A stretch of 64,000 nucleotides of DNA from Kiritimatiellia bacterium. Lineage in GTDB: Bacteria; Verrucomicrobiota; Kiritimatiellia; RFP12; UBA1067. The notes under the pieces were generated by a model. That model was not told the DNA's origin. It saw nothing but the letters and a program-made list of their open reading frames with translations, and did not search any database. Shown here in pieces: positions 6,636 through 14,730 of the stretch. The stretch's first letter is position 1, and each line of letters starts with the position of its first letter. The position numbers were made by a program, and so were the translations under genes. Where the stretch lies: contig JAFSMR010000063.1 in the NCBI GenBank assembly GCA_017447805.1, positions 1-64,000 on the forward strand, written 5' to 3'.

Positions 6636-7546
6636 GATGTTTCCTCTGTCAATTCGTTTGCCGTTTGAAGACTGTGTTTTTCGCATGCGCCGCAGTTGTA
6701 GCACCCGTTGCAGGTGAGGCGCGTGCCGCAAGTCGCGCATATCTCGCGGAACTCGCCCGTCCGCATTGTTATGGGTTCGTCGAAGAGAGAACCTTCCGCC
6801 GGGCGCAACTTATAGAGCGGCGTCCGCCCCTGATGGCTCAAACCAGAAAGGAACGCCTGACGGCTCTGCGTCCGCTTGTCCTGTATGCGGTAGGTCTTGC
6901 CGTCCTTGACGAAAATTGTCCCGGTCTCTATGAAGTCGAAAGTGACATCGTGGCGGCGGCACTGGTCTGAAAGCGACTTCACCCATTCGTAATGGCATGG
7001 TCGCGCACCTTCGTAGTTCTCGCCGCCGCAAAGGACCTGCTCGAACTGACCTGTGGCAAGGTAGCGTTCGGCATCCACCGGGCCGATGAGCGGAGCGGCC
7101 ATGAAGCCCTTGTGCTTCGCCGGGACGTCAAGAATGACGGACAACCTCTCGTCGGTTCTCGCCTGATTTTCCGTCGTCACCTGAAGCATGACGTTCTCGT
7201 ATCCGTCGCCCCAGTCGGACGGAAGATTCTCCATTATCCGTCCCGCCCGCTTGGTGAGGATGCGGAAGACGACATCAGGGCGTTTGCGGATTATCGCCCA
7301 CGCTTCGTCGCGCCATGCGTCCGCCTCCTCTACGAAGAAATCGGTCGAAAGCCCGACAAGAAGTTCCATGCCGGGTGCGATCTTGAACTGTCCGTCGCGA
7401 CCTTTCTTGAGCGGCATGTCGAAGTGTGCGTTGCGCGTCACCTTCGAAGTGTCTATTCCCCGCAGGCGGTCGAGGAAGTACATATAGCAATGCTGGCAAC
7501 CCTCGCTTATCTTATGACAGCCGTGCCAAGGATTCCAGATGATCAT
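6632..7546 (-). CDS. DUF5131 (phage Gp37/Gp68-like) protein with C-terminal zinc ribbon
   Basis: A 304-aa protein. The N-terminus NPWHGCHKISEGCQHCYM and the segment FRILTKRAGRIMENLPSDWGDGYENVMLQVTTENQ are typical of DUF5131, a radical-SAM-like family often found in phages and mobile DNA. The C-terminus has a Cys-rich ribbon (CATCGTRLTCNGCYNCGACE) that probably binds zinc. Its substrate is unknown. It is coupled by a 4-bp overlap to the NUDIX gene downstream and lies 9 bp after the upstream fusion gene. Confidence 0.8.
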   Translation of the reverse strand: MIIWNPWHGCHKISEGCQHCYMYFLDRLRGIDTSKVTRNAHFDMPLKKGRDGQFKIAPGMELLVGLSTDFFVEEADAWRDEAWAIIRKRPDVVFRILTKRAGRIMENLPSDWGDGYENVMLQVTTENQARTDERLSVILDVPAKHKGFMAAPLIGPVDAERYLATGQFEQVLCGGENYEGARPCHYEWVKSLSDQCRRHDVTFDFIETGTIFVKDGKTYRIQDKRTQSRQAFLSGLSHQGRTPLYKLRPAEGSLFDEPITMRTGEFREICATCGTRLTCNGCYNCGACEKHSLQTANELTEETS

Positions 7547-7555
7547 GACAACACC

Positions 7556-8440
7556 TCACTTGCCGAAACTTGCCTCTACAAGCTCCTCGCCGCGATAGCG
7601 GAGCTTCAGCGAGAAGAAATCCTCGCGCTCGTCGAGCGCCTTGAGAAAGATGCGGTCGCCCGCCCACATCTTCTTCTTGAGCAATTCCGCCTTGGGAAGC
7701 CACACAAGTTCGCCCTCGTCGCATTCGGCCAGTTCCCCATCGAACGCCGTGCAGGTGAAGAGGTGCATGTATTCCGTTCCCCACTCGTCGGAAACGAACG
7801 TGACAATGCCCCGGAACCGGAATTCGGTCATCGCCAGTCCCGTCTCCTCCTTCACCTCTCTGAGCGCACACTCCTCCGGGCTTTCGCCGTACTCGAACTT
7901 GCCGCCGACGCCGATCCACTTGTCTCCGTTTTCGTCATGCTCCTTCTTTGTGCGGTGAAGGACGAGCCAGAAACCATCTTTCTCGATGTAGCAGAGCGTG
8001 GTAAGACGCGGTGTCTTCATCGCATTGATCTTTTTGGTCAAACTCCGCTTCAAAATTTCGTAGCGATCCTTCTTCTCTGACTTGGCGAAATGCGTCTCGC
8101 GGGACTGCGGGAAGTCCATCGTATACGCAAGTGGATGGTCGAACTGCTCGCTCGTGAGGTCGAACACGGCATCGCCCACCTTGTTGAAGCAATGGTAGTT
8201 GCCGTCGCCGTTCGGCACGCCATACACCTCGCCGCCGAATATGTCCTGCGCAAGAAACGCCGTGATGGAGCATTGCCCGCAGGTAGGGTTGGCCTCGCTC
8301 CATTTCTCCTGCATTCGCGGTGCGCAGGTCTCCCGCCGCCAGCAGTCAAGCAGCAGTTGATACAGGCCGCCAAGCGACCTGACGAACGCATAGCCGCCGG
8401 TCGCCGGTTTCAGGTCCGAATGTTCGCTTCCGTAGAACAT
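7556..8440 (-). CDS. YunG-like domain fused to a NUDIX (MutT-type) hydrolase
   Basis: A 294-aa protein. Residues about 20-130 resemble YunG-type proteins (CGQCSITAFLAQDIFGGEVYG...HCFN..GDAVFDLTSEQF). Residues about 140-290 are a MutT-like NUDIX domain with box GGKFEYGESPEECALREVKEETGL. The NUDIX half fits 8-oxo-dGTP-type pyrophosphatases. YunG itself has no assigned reaction. The NUDIX half has its own internal Met (MKTPRLTTLCYIEKDG), so it may once have been a separate gene. It sits 6 bp from the macro-domain gene. Confidence 0.8.
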   Translation of the reverse strand: MFYGSEHSDLKPATGGYAFVRSLGGLYQLLLDCWRRETCAPRMQEKWSEANPTCGQCSITAFLAQDIFGGEVYGVPNGDGNYHCFNKVGDAVFDLTSEQFDHPLAYTMDFPQSRETHFAKSEKKDRYEILKRSLTKKINAMKTPRLTTLCYIEKDGFWLVLHRTKKEHDENGDKWIGVGGKFEYGESPEECALREVKEETGLAMTEFRFRGIVTFVSDEWGTEYMHLFTCTAFDGELAECDEGELVWLPKAELLKKKMWAGDRIFLKALDEREDFFSLKLRYRGEELVEASFGK

Positions 8441-8446
8441 ATCAGG

Positions 8447-8965
8447 TCATCCTTTTCCCAGCAATTTGTCGTAGATTTGTTTGTCATAGTCTGAGAAGCA
8501 GCAGAACACGACTTCGAGACCTGAATGCGCTTTGAGGAAGTCCCGCGTTTCGCGGATGGCTATCTTGGCGGCATCCTCTATCGGAAAACCATATACGCCT
8601 GTCGATATGCAGGGGAACGCCACGGACTTGCAGCCGTTCTCCACCGCCAGCGCGAGCGAGTTCTTGTAGCAGTTCGCCAGTTTCTCCGGCTCGCCGTGTA
8701 AGCCATCGCGGTACACCGGCCCGACGGAGTGTATGACGAACTTCGCAGGGAGTTTGAATCCCGGCGTGATTCTCGCCTCGCCAGTCGGGCATCTCACGCC
8801 CGGACGCACCTCCGGCACCTTTAGGCATGCCTCTAAAAGTTCCCTGCCCGCCGCGCGGTGGATAGCGCCGTCAACCCCGCCGCCGCCAAGCATCACCTGA
8901 TTCGCCGCGTTGACGATTGCATCGACTTTAAGCGTTGTGATATCTCCTTGAACAATGCCTATCAT
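8447..8965 (-). CDS. Macro-domain protein, O-acetyl-ADP-ribose deacetylase type
   Basis: A 172-aa single macro domain. It has VDAIVNAANQVMLGGGGVDGAIHRAAG (about residues 14-41), the catalytic Asn-rich loop and Gly-rich strip of MacroD/YmdB enzymes, and SVAFPCISTGVYGFP (about 115-130) for the distal ribose. It would remove ADP-ribose or deacetylate O-acetyl-ADP-ribose in the cytoplasm. Its ATG (8965) overlaps the acetyltransferase stop by 4 bp. It sits in the same operon as two NUDIX enzymes. Confidence 0.9.
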   Translation of the reverse strand: MIGIVQGDITTLKVDAIVNAANQVMLGGGGVDGAIHRAAGRELLEACLKVPEVRPGVRCPTGEARITPGFKLPAKFVIHSVGPVYRDGLHGEPEKLANCYKNSLALAVENGCKSVAFPCISTGVYGFPIEDAAKIAIRETRDFLKAHSGLEVVFCCFSDYDKQIYDKLLGKG

Positions 8966-9543
8966 TTGCCGACCTCCTCGATAGTGTCGTTTTCGAGCTC
9001 GCGCACGACCTTTGCCGGGACGCCCAAGGCTAGCGAGTTGTCAGGGATATCCTTCGTGACGACCGCGCCTGCGCCGACGATGACATTGTTGCCGATTGTG
9101 ACGCCGGGCAGAATCGTGACATTGCCGCCAATCCACACGTCGTTGCCGATCTTGACCGGCTTTGCTATGCCGAGATGCTCCCGCCGTCCCATCGGCTTGA
9201 GCGGATGGTTGACTGTCGTGATGAGCGTATTGGGACCGATCATCACGTTGTCGCCTATTCTGACTTCACGGATGTCGAGGATGGTCAGGTTGAAGTTGCC
9301 CGTGAAGTTCGAGCCGATGTGGATGTTCTTGCCGTTGTCGCAGTTGAACGTCTTCCCGATCCACACTTTCTCGCCGACCGCCCCGAGCATTTGTTTGAGA
9401 TGCGCATATTGCGCTGCAAAATCCTCGTCATCTATGGCGTTGTAGGCGCGGCACTGGCGGATGGCGTTCGTCTTGCGCGCCGCCACCTCCGGGTCGTCAT
9501 AGCAGTATTCCAAGCCTGCTTCTAGTTTCTCTAGTTCGGTCAT
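8962..9543 (-). CDS. Maltose/galactoside-type O-acetyltransferase (left-handed β-helix)
   Basis: A 193-aa hexapeptide-repeat acyltransferase of the Maa/LacA family. It has the N-terminal helix (LEAGLEYCYDDPEVAARKTNAIRQC), the catalytic-His segment TTVNHPL, and a run of I-G-D-N-V hexapeptides up to [29 protein letters not shown]. It transfers acetyl from acetyl-CoA to a sugar hydroxyl. Starts and stops overlap both neighbours by 4 bp. A second member is at 18838-19401. Confidence 0.9.
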   Translation of the reverse strand: MTELEKLEAGLEYCYDDPEVAARKTNAIRQCRAYNAIDDEDFAAQYAHLKQMLGAVGEKVWIGKTFNCDNGKNIHIGSNFTGNFNLTILDIREVRIGDNVMIGPNTLITTVNHPLKPMGRREHLGIAKPVKIGNDVWIGGNVTILPGVTIGNNVIVGAGAVVTKDIPDNSLALGVPAKVVRELENDTIEEVGK

Positions 9544-9932
9544 TCCTCATCAATCCTTTCAATCTTGAATATTACTGGCCGCGTGCCGTCGGAGCAGCAA
9601 GCGATCATCTCATTCTCGCGAGCCATCCAGCCTTTCATTATCGAGCCGCCCTGAAGGCCGGTGTAGATGTAGCGTGAAATGGCGTCCCAGAGTTCCGAGC
9701 AATGCGGCATCTTGGGTCCGCCGGCTACTTTGTTAGGATCGCCGGAGGTCTTGACGAGGGTATTCAGCCCCATGTGCCAGAAGTCATCGCGTTCACCATC
9801 TCTGTAGAACACGAACTCGTCGCCCATGTTGTAGCAGGGACATGGGCCGGACTTCGGATCGGCGCAGAACTTCTCCTGCAACTCGGGATAACACTTCTTG
9901 TCGATAACCGTCAGCTTCACTTTGTGTTTCAT
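9540..9932 (-). CDS. TIGR04076-family protein (copy 1)
   Basis: A 130-aa member of the TIGR04076 family: KVKLTVIDKKCYPELQEKF, then PCPCYNMGDEF, WDAISRYIYTGLQGG and a Cys-containing end (MIACCSDGTRPVIFKIERI). The family is conserved in anaerobes, and its paired cysteines suggest metal or redox chemistry, but no function is established. It overlaps the next family member by 4 bp, so two paralogs are translated in tandem. Confidence 0.75.
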   Translation of the reverse strand: MKHKVKLTVIDKKCYPELQEKFCADPKSGPCPCYNMGDEFVFYRDGERDDFWHMGLNTLVKTSGDPNKVAGGPKMPHCSELWDAISRYIYTGLQGGSIMKGWMARENEMIACCSDGTRPVIFKIERIDEE

Positions 9933-10273
9933 CTTTGCTCCTCTCTTCCCAAAAATGGGCCTGCCTCGTCTTCAGTCGCTTCAAGCCTGAAATAGACCGG
10001 GCGAAGGCCGTCGTTGCAGCAGGTTATGGCTTCACCCGGGTTCTTCATCCAGCATCCGCCGTAGAACTCGCGGACACCGCAGGCAAGCGCGAACACGTAC
10101 TGGTTGATAGTGCGCCACGCGGCGTCGCACATTCCCTTGGGGCAGGTGTTCGTCGCGTAGAACACCTGCCCTGGCTTGAGGATCGGGCATGGCTCAAGCC
10201 CGGAAACGGCGTATTTCTCCGCCAAGTCCTGCTTGAGCGATGCCTCGAGAACTGTTATCCGCACCACTTTCAT
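9929..10273 (-). CDS. TIGR04076-family protein (copy 2)
   Basis: A 114-aa paralog of the downstream gene. It keeps KVVRITVLEASLKQDL, PCPILKPGQVF, AWRTINQYVFALACG and ITCCNDGLRPVYFRLE. The Cys positions differ in part from copy 1, so the two may form a heteromer (inference). Its start (10273) overlaps the stop of the α/β-hydrolase gene upstream. Confidence 0.75.
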   Translation of the reverse strand: MKVVRITVLEASLKQDLAEKYAVSGLEPCPILKPGQVFYATNTCPKGMCDAAWRTINQYVFALACGVREFYGGCWMKNPGEAITCCNDGLRPVYFRLEATEDEAGPFLGREEQR

Positions 10274-11304
10274 TTTAGGTTCTCCTTGTAGAACGCTTCG
10301 ATTCGGTTGAACGGGATGGCGTCCTTGCCTCCGCCATCATAGAGATCGCAGTGCGACGCGCCGGGGACGATGAGAAGTTCCTTGTTTTCGCCCTTTAGCA
10401 TTTTGAACGCAGTCTCGCCGAAGTAGCGGCTATGCGCCTTTTCACCGTGGACGACCATGACCGCAGACTCGATTTCGCCTGCGTATGCGAGGAGTTTTGC
10501 ATTGAGAAACGAGAGGAAGCTCGTCTTGTTCCAACCTCCGTTGGAGTTGAGCGAACGAGAATGGTAGCCGCGAGGCGTCTTGTAGTAGGCGTGGTAGTCC
10601 TTGAAGAACTGCGGCGCGTCATCCGGCAGAGTATCCGGCACGCCGCCTGCAAGTTCAGCCTCGCCCGACGCGAAGTCTGCGTTGCGCTGTGCGTTCATCG
10701 TCTCGCGCTTCGCCTTGCGCTTGGCGGCGGAATCTTCGCTGTCGAAGTAGCCTTTAGCCGTAACGCGCGTCATGTCGTACATCGTGGAGGCGACGGTCGC
10801 CTTGACGCGGGTGTCGATGGCGGCGGCGTTGATGGCAAGCCCGCCCCAGCCGCAGATGCCAAGGATGCCGATCTTCTCCGCGTCCACATCATCGCGGGCG
10901 ATGAGGTAATCGACCGCCGCCTGGAAGTCCTCGGTGTTGATGTCGGGCGAGGCGACGTAGCGCACCTCGCCGCCCGATTCGCCCGTATAGGACGGATCGA
11001 ACGCGATGGTGAGGAAACCGCGCTCGGCCAGCGTCTGCGCATAGAGGCCGGCGCATTGCTCCTTGACCGCGCCGAACGGCCCCGAAACCGCAATCGCCGG
11101 GAGGGTCGCGCTTGTCGCGACCTTCGGCTTGTACACGTCCGCCGCGAGCGTGATGCCGAAGCGGTTTTTGAAGGTGGCCTTGCAGTGTTCCACCTTGTCG
11201 GACTTCGGAAACGTCTTGTCCCATTCCTGCACGAGTTTCAGTTCTGCGGCATTCGCCGCCATTGCCATTACCATTGTTATTGCTCCTATTGTGAGTTTTT
11301 TCAT
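10270..11304 (-). CDS. Exported α/β-hydrolase (dienelactone hydrolase/S15-like)
   Basis: A 344-aa protein with an N-terminal signal peptide (MKKLTIGAITMVMAMAANAAE). The hydrolase core shows FKNRFGITLAADVYKP, LPAIAVSGPFGAVKEQ, and a nucleophile elbow GICGWGGLAI in which Cys stands where Ser is usual, as in some dienelactone-hydrolase relatives. A catalytic His candidate is in PGASHCDLYD near the C-terminus. The substrate is unknown, perhaps an ester taken up from plant material (inference). The signal peptide implies a periplasmic location. It is coupled to the TIGR04076 genes by overlap. Confidence 0.8.
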   Translation of the reverse strand: MKKLTIGAITMVMAMAANAAELKLVQEWDKTFPKSDKVEHCKATFKNRFGITLAADVYKPKVATSATLPAIAVSGPFGAVKEQCAGLYAQTLAERGFLTIAFDPSYTGESGGEVRYVASPDINTEDFQAAVDYLIARDDVDAEKIGILGICGWGGLAINAAAIDTRVKATVASTMYDMTRVTAKGYFDSEDSAAKRKAKRETMNAQRNADFASGEAELAGGVPDTLPDDAPQFFKDYHAYYKTPRGYHSRSLNSNGGWNKTSFLSFLNAKLLAYAGEIESAVMVVHGEKAHSRYFGETAFKMLKGENKELLIVPGASHCDLYDGGGKDAIPFNRIEAFYKENLK

Positions 11305-11335
11305 TGTTTATCTCCTTTTGGCTTGGTGGTGTGTT

Positions 11336-11950
11336 TTATCCGCCGCATTTCCCGCAGGGACGCCCCTCGTCCTTGCTGCATGGGTAGCCGCGCGTCTTGC
11401 GGTAGTTCTCGCAATTCCTGTTGTGCCGCGCATCGGAGTTTGTCGATAGCCAATAGCCTGTATCTGGCCAATCGTCGTTGATTGGCGCGGGCGTGCGCGT
11501 CGCAATCGGGCCCCTGCCCGCAAAGTACTCCTTACGCACTGCCGGAGGCCGCACCTCGTGCGGCACGGCGATTGGCGTTTGCGCATCGCTTCTCTTGACG
11601 AGTTTCAGCCATCCGCCCGGTCGCAATCCCCTCGGATCGGGATGTGTCCAATGCACGAGACCGCCTTTCTCGTTGTCGATGAATTCGCCCTGGAAGCGCA
11701 CCCGGTCTCCGACGGCGACATCGGCAAGTCGCGGCCAGCCGTCGATATTGTTTACCATGAGCAATGTGCGGCCGGCTCCATCGGAAAGAAGAATTCTCTG
11801 ATGGCATGGCGGCTCCATGTCGTCCTCGAGAATCCGGATTACCATTCCCTCGCTAGACACCCACGCCCTGTCGCGAAACCCGGCAAAGTCCGCCTTTGCA
11901 ATAGCCGCCATCGCCGCCACGATTACGACGAGAATCATCTTGGATTTCAT
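11336..11950 (-). CDS. Secreted DUF3465-like protein with Cys-rich C-terminus
   Basis: A 204-aa protein starting at 11950 (AAAGGA upstream), with signal peptide MKSKMILVVIVAAMAAIAKA. The middle (RTLLMVNNIDGWPRLADVAVGDRVRFQGEFIDNEKGGLVHWTHPDPRG) is the DUF3465 signature. The C-terminus (YWLSTNSDARHNRNCENY...CGKCGG) is a second motif known at the end of small secreted bacterial proteins; its His and Cys residues could bind a metal. The function is unknown. It lies 31 bp before the α/β-hydrolase. Confidence 0.7.
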   Translation of the reverse strand: MKSKMILVVIVAAMAAIAKADFAGFRDRAWVSSEGMVIRILEDDMEPPCHQRILLSDGAGRTLLMVNNIDGWPRLADVAVGDRVRFQGEFIDNEKGGLVHWTHPDPRGLRPGGWLKLVKRSDAQTPIAVPHEVRPPAVRKEYFAGRGPIATRTPAPINDDWPDTGYWLSTNSDARHNRNCENYRKTRGYPCSKDEGRPCGKCGG

Positions 11951-12019
11951 CTGTGTTGTTCCTTTCACATTATCATAGGCATTTTATCATTTTGGTGACG
12001 CCTTGGCAATAGTCGCCGA

Positions 12020-12285
12020 CTAATATTTGCATTGCGAAGCCTCGCAGAAATACCGCCAGAGAGGGGCGGACATGAGCGACTGGACGATGGCGTTCTCGTC
12101 CAATAGCCGCCGCACTTCGGCGCGGTCGAGCAGATCGACGGTTAGGCATTCGTGTTGGTCAAGGCTCTGTCCGCCAATCTTCTCCACGCCTTCGGCGATG
12201 AAGCAGTGCGTGAGGTTGTTCATTGCGCCGGGATTGGGCGAGATCGTCATCAATTCGCGCCATTCGCCGCCGCAGCGCCGCTTTC
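12020..12285 (-). pseudogene. NUDIX hydrolase C-terminal fragment
   Basis: The frame reads GGEWRELMTISPNPGAMNNLTHCFIAEGVEKIGGQ...RRLLDENAIVQSLMSAPLWRYF, which matches the C-terminal half of ADP-ribose pyrophosphatases. The NUDIX box is absent. Upstream it runs directly into a GC-rich segment at about 12265-12305 that resembles 12992-13030, so a dispersed repeat sits at the break. Confidence 0.6.
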
Positions 12286-12340
12286 CGCGCGCCCTGCGGC
12301 ATCCTTGCAAATGTTGTGGAGGAGGTGTGTCATGGGGTGG

Positions 12341-12940
12341 CTATCGTTTATGCCTGATGATTTTGTGGCGTATCTTTACGACGGCGAAATTCAATTCGAT
12401 CTCGGTTTCGGAGGATTCAGTTTTGAGATTGTCGCTTATGACGTTCGCAAGTATCTCGCCTGTGCGGTGAAGGAGCGTCTGCTGCTCGCCGCCGCCGTCC
12501 TTGACGGTCTGCAAGGCTTCCATCGTGCGGGCGAGTTCGCGCACCTGCGCGTATGTGTCTATAATGGCAAGAGTCGTTCGAGTCGCACGTTCGCCTTTGA
12601 GGATTGTAGCAAGCATGTAGAGTCCGCGTTCGGTAAAGGCATATGGCGCATAACGGAGGCCTTTCCTAATGCTGTCCTTTTCTTCCTGCGGCAAATCGGA
12701 GATCAAAATTTTTGATCTCCAATCCGCAACCTCCGCATCATCCAGTTGAAACACATAGCCATTGGGGAATTTGGCCGGATTGTTGCGCACGGCCTGATTC
12801 ACTTCCCGCGTCTTGACGCCGTAGAGTTCGGCGACATCCCGGTCAAGCAACGTCAGTTGCCCGCGAACGACAACCATGCGCGATTTCACATGGTCGATGC
12901 TTAGAACATTCTCGTTCTGATTCAGCAATTCAGTCTTCAT
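12341..12940 (-). CDS. ORF6N-domain DNA-binding protein
   Basis: A 199-aa protein. The N-terminal half is an ORF6N domain: RMVVVRGQLTLLDRDVAELYGVKTREVNQAVRNNPAKFPNGYVFQL, then APYAFTERGLYMLATIL. The C-terminal half is helical (AQVRELARTMEALQ). ORF6N proteins are related to phage antirepressors and KilA-N proteins and probably bind DNA. It stands alone between a NUDIX fragment and a promoter at 13085-13114, which suggests a phage-derived or accessory origin. Confidence 0.8.
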   Translation of the reverse strand: MKTELLNQNENVLSIDHVKSRMVVVRGQLTLLDRDVAELYGVKTREVNQAVRNNPAKFPNGYVFQLDDAEVADWRSKILISDLPQEEKDSIRKGLRYAPYAFTERGLYMLATILKGERATRTTLAIIDTYAQVRELARTMEALQTVKDGGGEQQTLLHRTGEILANVISDNLKTESSETEIELNFAVVKIRHKIIRHKR

Positions 12941-13084
12941 GGCATTACCCCTTGGCTCATATTATACACTATTTCGCTTCCCCCAAGTGTCAACGCCGTC
13001 GCCGCGCCGCTTTCAGCGCGCCCTGCGGCGTTCGTCTTGCCGGCTTCAAGCCGTCTGTGGAAGATGGGTTTCATTACGGTGTGA

Positions 13085-13114
13085 ATTATACCATATTTCC
13101 CCGCCATCAGTCAA
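13085..13114 (-). promoter_or_regulatory. Sigma70-type promoter reading toward the ORF6N gene
   Basis: -35 TTGACT (13109-13114), 18-nt spacer, -10 TATAAT (13085-13090), all on the minus strand. The rest of 12941-13246 holds no gene. It has a second TATAAT near 12960 and a GC-rich dispersed repeat at 12992-13030. Confidence 0.55.
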
Positions 13115-13246
13115 TAACGCCTTTCGCAAAACCGCAACAAAACCGCAAAAATCCCGTCCAATTCCCCCGCATACGGCGACTTTGAGTGCGAAATCTCCTG
13201 TCCCCGCCGCCCGACATGATTGTCGTCGCTCCGCGTAGAATCCCGT

Positions 13247-13789
13247 CTAGAACTTGTCGGCAAGCGCGGCGGCCTTGGCGCAGGCGTCGGTAGCCTTGTG
13301 CTCTTCCGGTGCGTGTAGGCCGGGGACAAGCACATGGCCGACATCCTCAAGTCCGAGTAGCGAGGTCGTTTTCTTGAACGAGAAGACAAGGCCGTCCATC
13401 GCTTCGACCGTCGGTTCGCCGCACGAGGCGATGAGCGCGGACTTCTTGCCCTTGATGTCGAAGTTGCCGACGAGGAACGAATAGAAACGGTCGAGCGTCG
13501 CCTTGATCTGCCACGGCCACGAGTACCAGTAGAGCGGCGTCGCAAGTACGATGCCGTCGGCTTCGAGGATGGCCTTGGCAATCGGCGTGAAGTCGTCGTC
13601 GAAGACGCATGTCCTGCCCGCCACCCTGCCGCAGGCGTTGCAGTTCTTGCACCCGCCCACATTGAGTTTCGCCGCGTTGAACCGGACGATTTCAAACCCT
13701 CTCGCCTCTGCCGCCGCCTGGAACGCGTCGGCCATTCCCTCCGTCGCGCCCTTGCGCGGACTTCCGGTGATAACGACTACCTTCTTCAT
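13247..13789 (-). CDS. Flavodoxin-fold NADPH-dependent FMN reductase/iron-sulfur flavoprotein
   Basis: A 180-aa protein starting at 13789 (GGAG upstream). The FMN-binding loop VVITGSPRKGATEGM is followed by VGGCKNCNACGRVAGRTCVFDDDF, whose four Cys fit a 4Fe-4S cluster or disulfides of iron-sulfur flavoproteins. ATPLYWYSWPWQIKATLDRFY is the usual second flavin loop. It is a likely cytoplasmic two-electron carrier. A Tat-exported paralog is at 17495-18136. Confidence 0.85.
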   Translation of the reverse strand: MKKVVVITGSPRKGATEGMADAFQAAAEARGFEIVRFNAAKLNVGGCKNCNACGRVAGRTCVFDDDFTPIAKAILEADGIVLATPLYWYSWPWQIKATLDRFYSFLVGNFDIKGKKSALIASCGEPTVEAMDGLVFSFKKTTSLLGLEDVGHVLVPGLHAPEEHKATDACAKAAALADKF

Positions 13790-14063
13790 AGTGTTTCTCC
13801 TTTCATATATCTTTGATGACTTTTGCTGGACATTGGTCTTGTGATTACCGCTACAGCGCCGGGTCGCGAGCCGGGACGTCCGCATCGACCGCTTCACGCC
13901 CTTGAGGGGTTGAGCGCGTTAGCGCCCACATCGGATAAATCGGAATTTATATTCATGCTCTCCTCTCGGAGGATGTACCAAACTCCGATTGGCCCGATGC
14001 GCGCGCTAACGCTCGCGGCGGCGTTCGCCGCGATTGCCGTCGCCATGAGCCTGCGCACGACAG
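13790..14063. other. Intergenic stretch, nothing recognised
   Basis: Short open frames here have no start signals or recognisable motifs. GC-rich inverted bits (GCGCTAACGCTCGC) lie near 14000-14040. Confidence 0.5.
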
Positions 14064-14711
14064 TCACCACCTTTCCTTGTGAACCTTCTCCGGCTTCCAC
14101 TTGTCCTTCGGCGCGGGGTGCTGGGCGGGATAGCCAATCGTCACGAGGTTGAGCGGGATGTATCCTTCGGGTATTGCCAGTATCTCGCGGATTGGCGCGA
14201 TTCTCTCTTCAATCGGATACACGCCGCACCACACGGCGCCCAAGCCTAGACCATGTGCCGCCAAGAGCAGATTTTCCGTTGCGGCGGAACAGTCCTGTAT
14301 CCAGAATTCCTTGCCGCGTCCGCCGAGTCCGTTGTCCGTCGCGCCGCATACGGCGATGACGAGCGTCGCGCCATTTTCGATGCGGGCGTTTGGGTGGACT
14401 TTCGAGAGCGCATCGAGCGTCGGCTTGTCGGTGACGACCACGAATTCCCACGGCTGCTTGTTCACGGCGGTCGGCGCGGCCATCGCCGCACGGAGCATCC
14501 GCTCGATCAGCTCTTCACCGACTGGTCGCGTCCTGTCGAACATCCTGATGCTCGTGCGCGTGGCGATGGCGTCGAACACGCTCGGCTCGCTCGCCATCTT
14601 CGCCTTCGCCGCCGCCAGTTCCCTGCGTGAGGAAACAAGCGCGACGGACAACGCCGCGATTGCGGCGATGCAGACTGCTGCGATGACTGATTTGACTATC
14701 TTGCTTTTCAT
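14064..14711 (-). CDS. Membrane-anchored nitroreductase-family protein
   Basis: A 215-aa protein with one N-terminal membrane segment (VIAAVCIAAIAALSVALVSS) that is probably an uncleaved anchor or signal. The nitroreductase core follows: ATRTSIRMFDRTRPV, AAPTAVNKQPWEFVVV, GLGAVWCGVYP and PLNLVTIGYP. The FMN-binding residues appear intact. It is one of two extracytoplasmic nitroreductases in the window, the other being the lipoprotein at 2630. It lies 19 bp after the arginase-family gene. Confidence 0.85.
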   Translation of the reverse strand: MKSKIVKSVIAAVCIAAIAALSVALVSSRRELAAAKAKMASEPSVFDAIATRTSIRMFDRTRPVGEELIERMLRAAMAAPTAVNKQPWEFVVVTDKPTLDALSKVHPNARIENGATLVIAVCGATDNGLGGRGKEFWIQDCSAATENLLLAAHGLGLGAVWCGVYPIEERIAPIREILAIPEGYIPLNLVTIGYPAQHPAPKDKWKPEKVHKERW

Positions 14712-14730
14712 TGCTTTGATTCTCCTTGTT

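Noticed and set aside
6992-8080. A 362-codon plus-strand frame opposite the DUF5131 and NUDIX genes
   Set aside because: It is a shadow of two well-supported minus-strand genes and has no motif or start signal.
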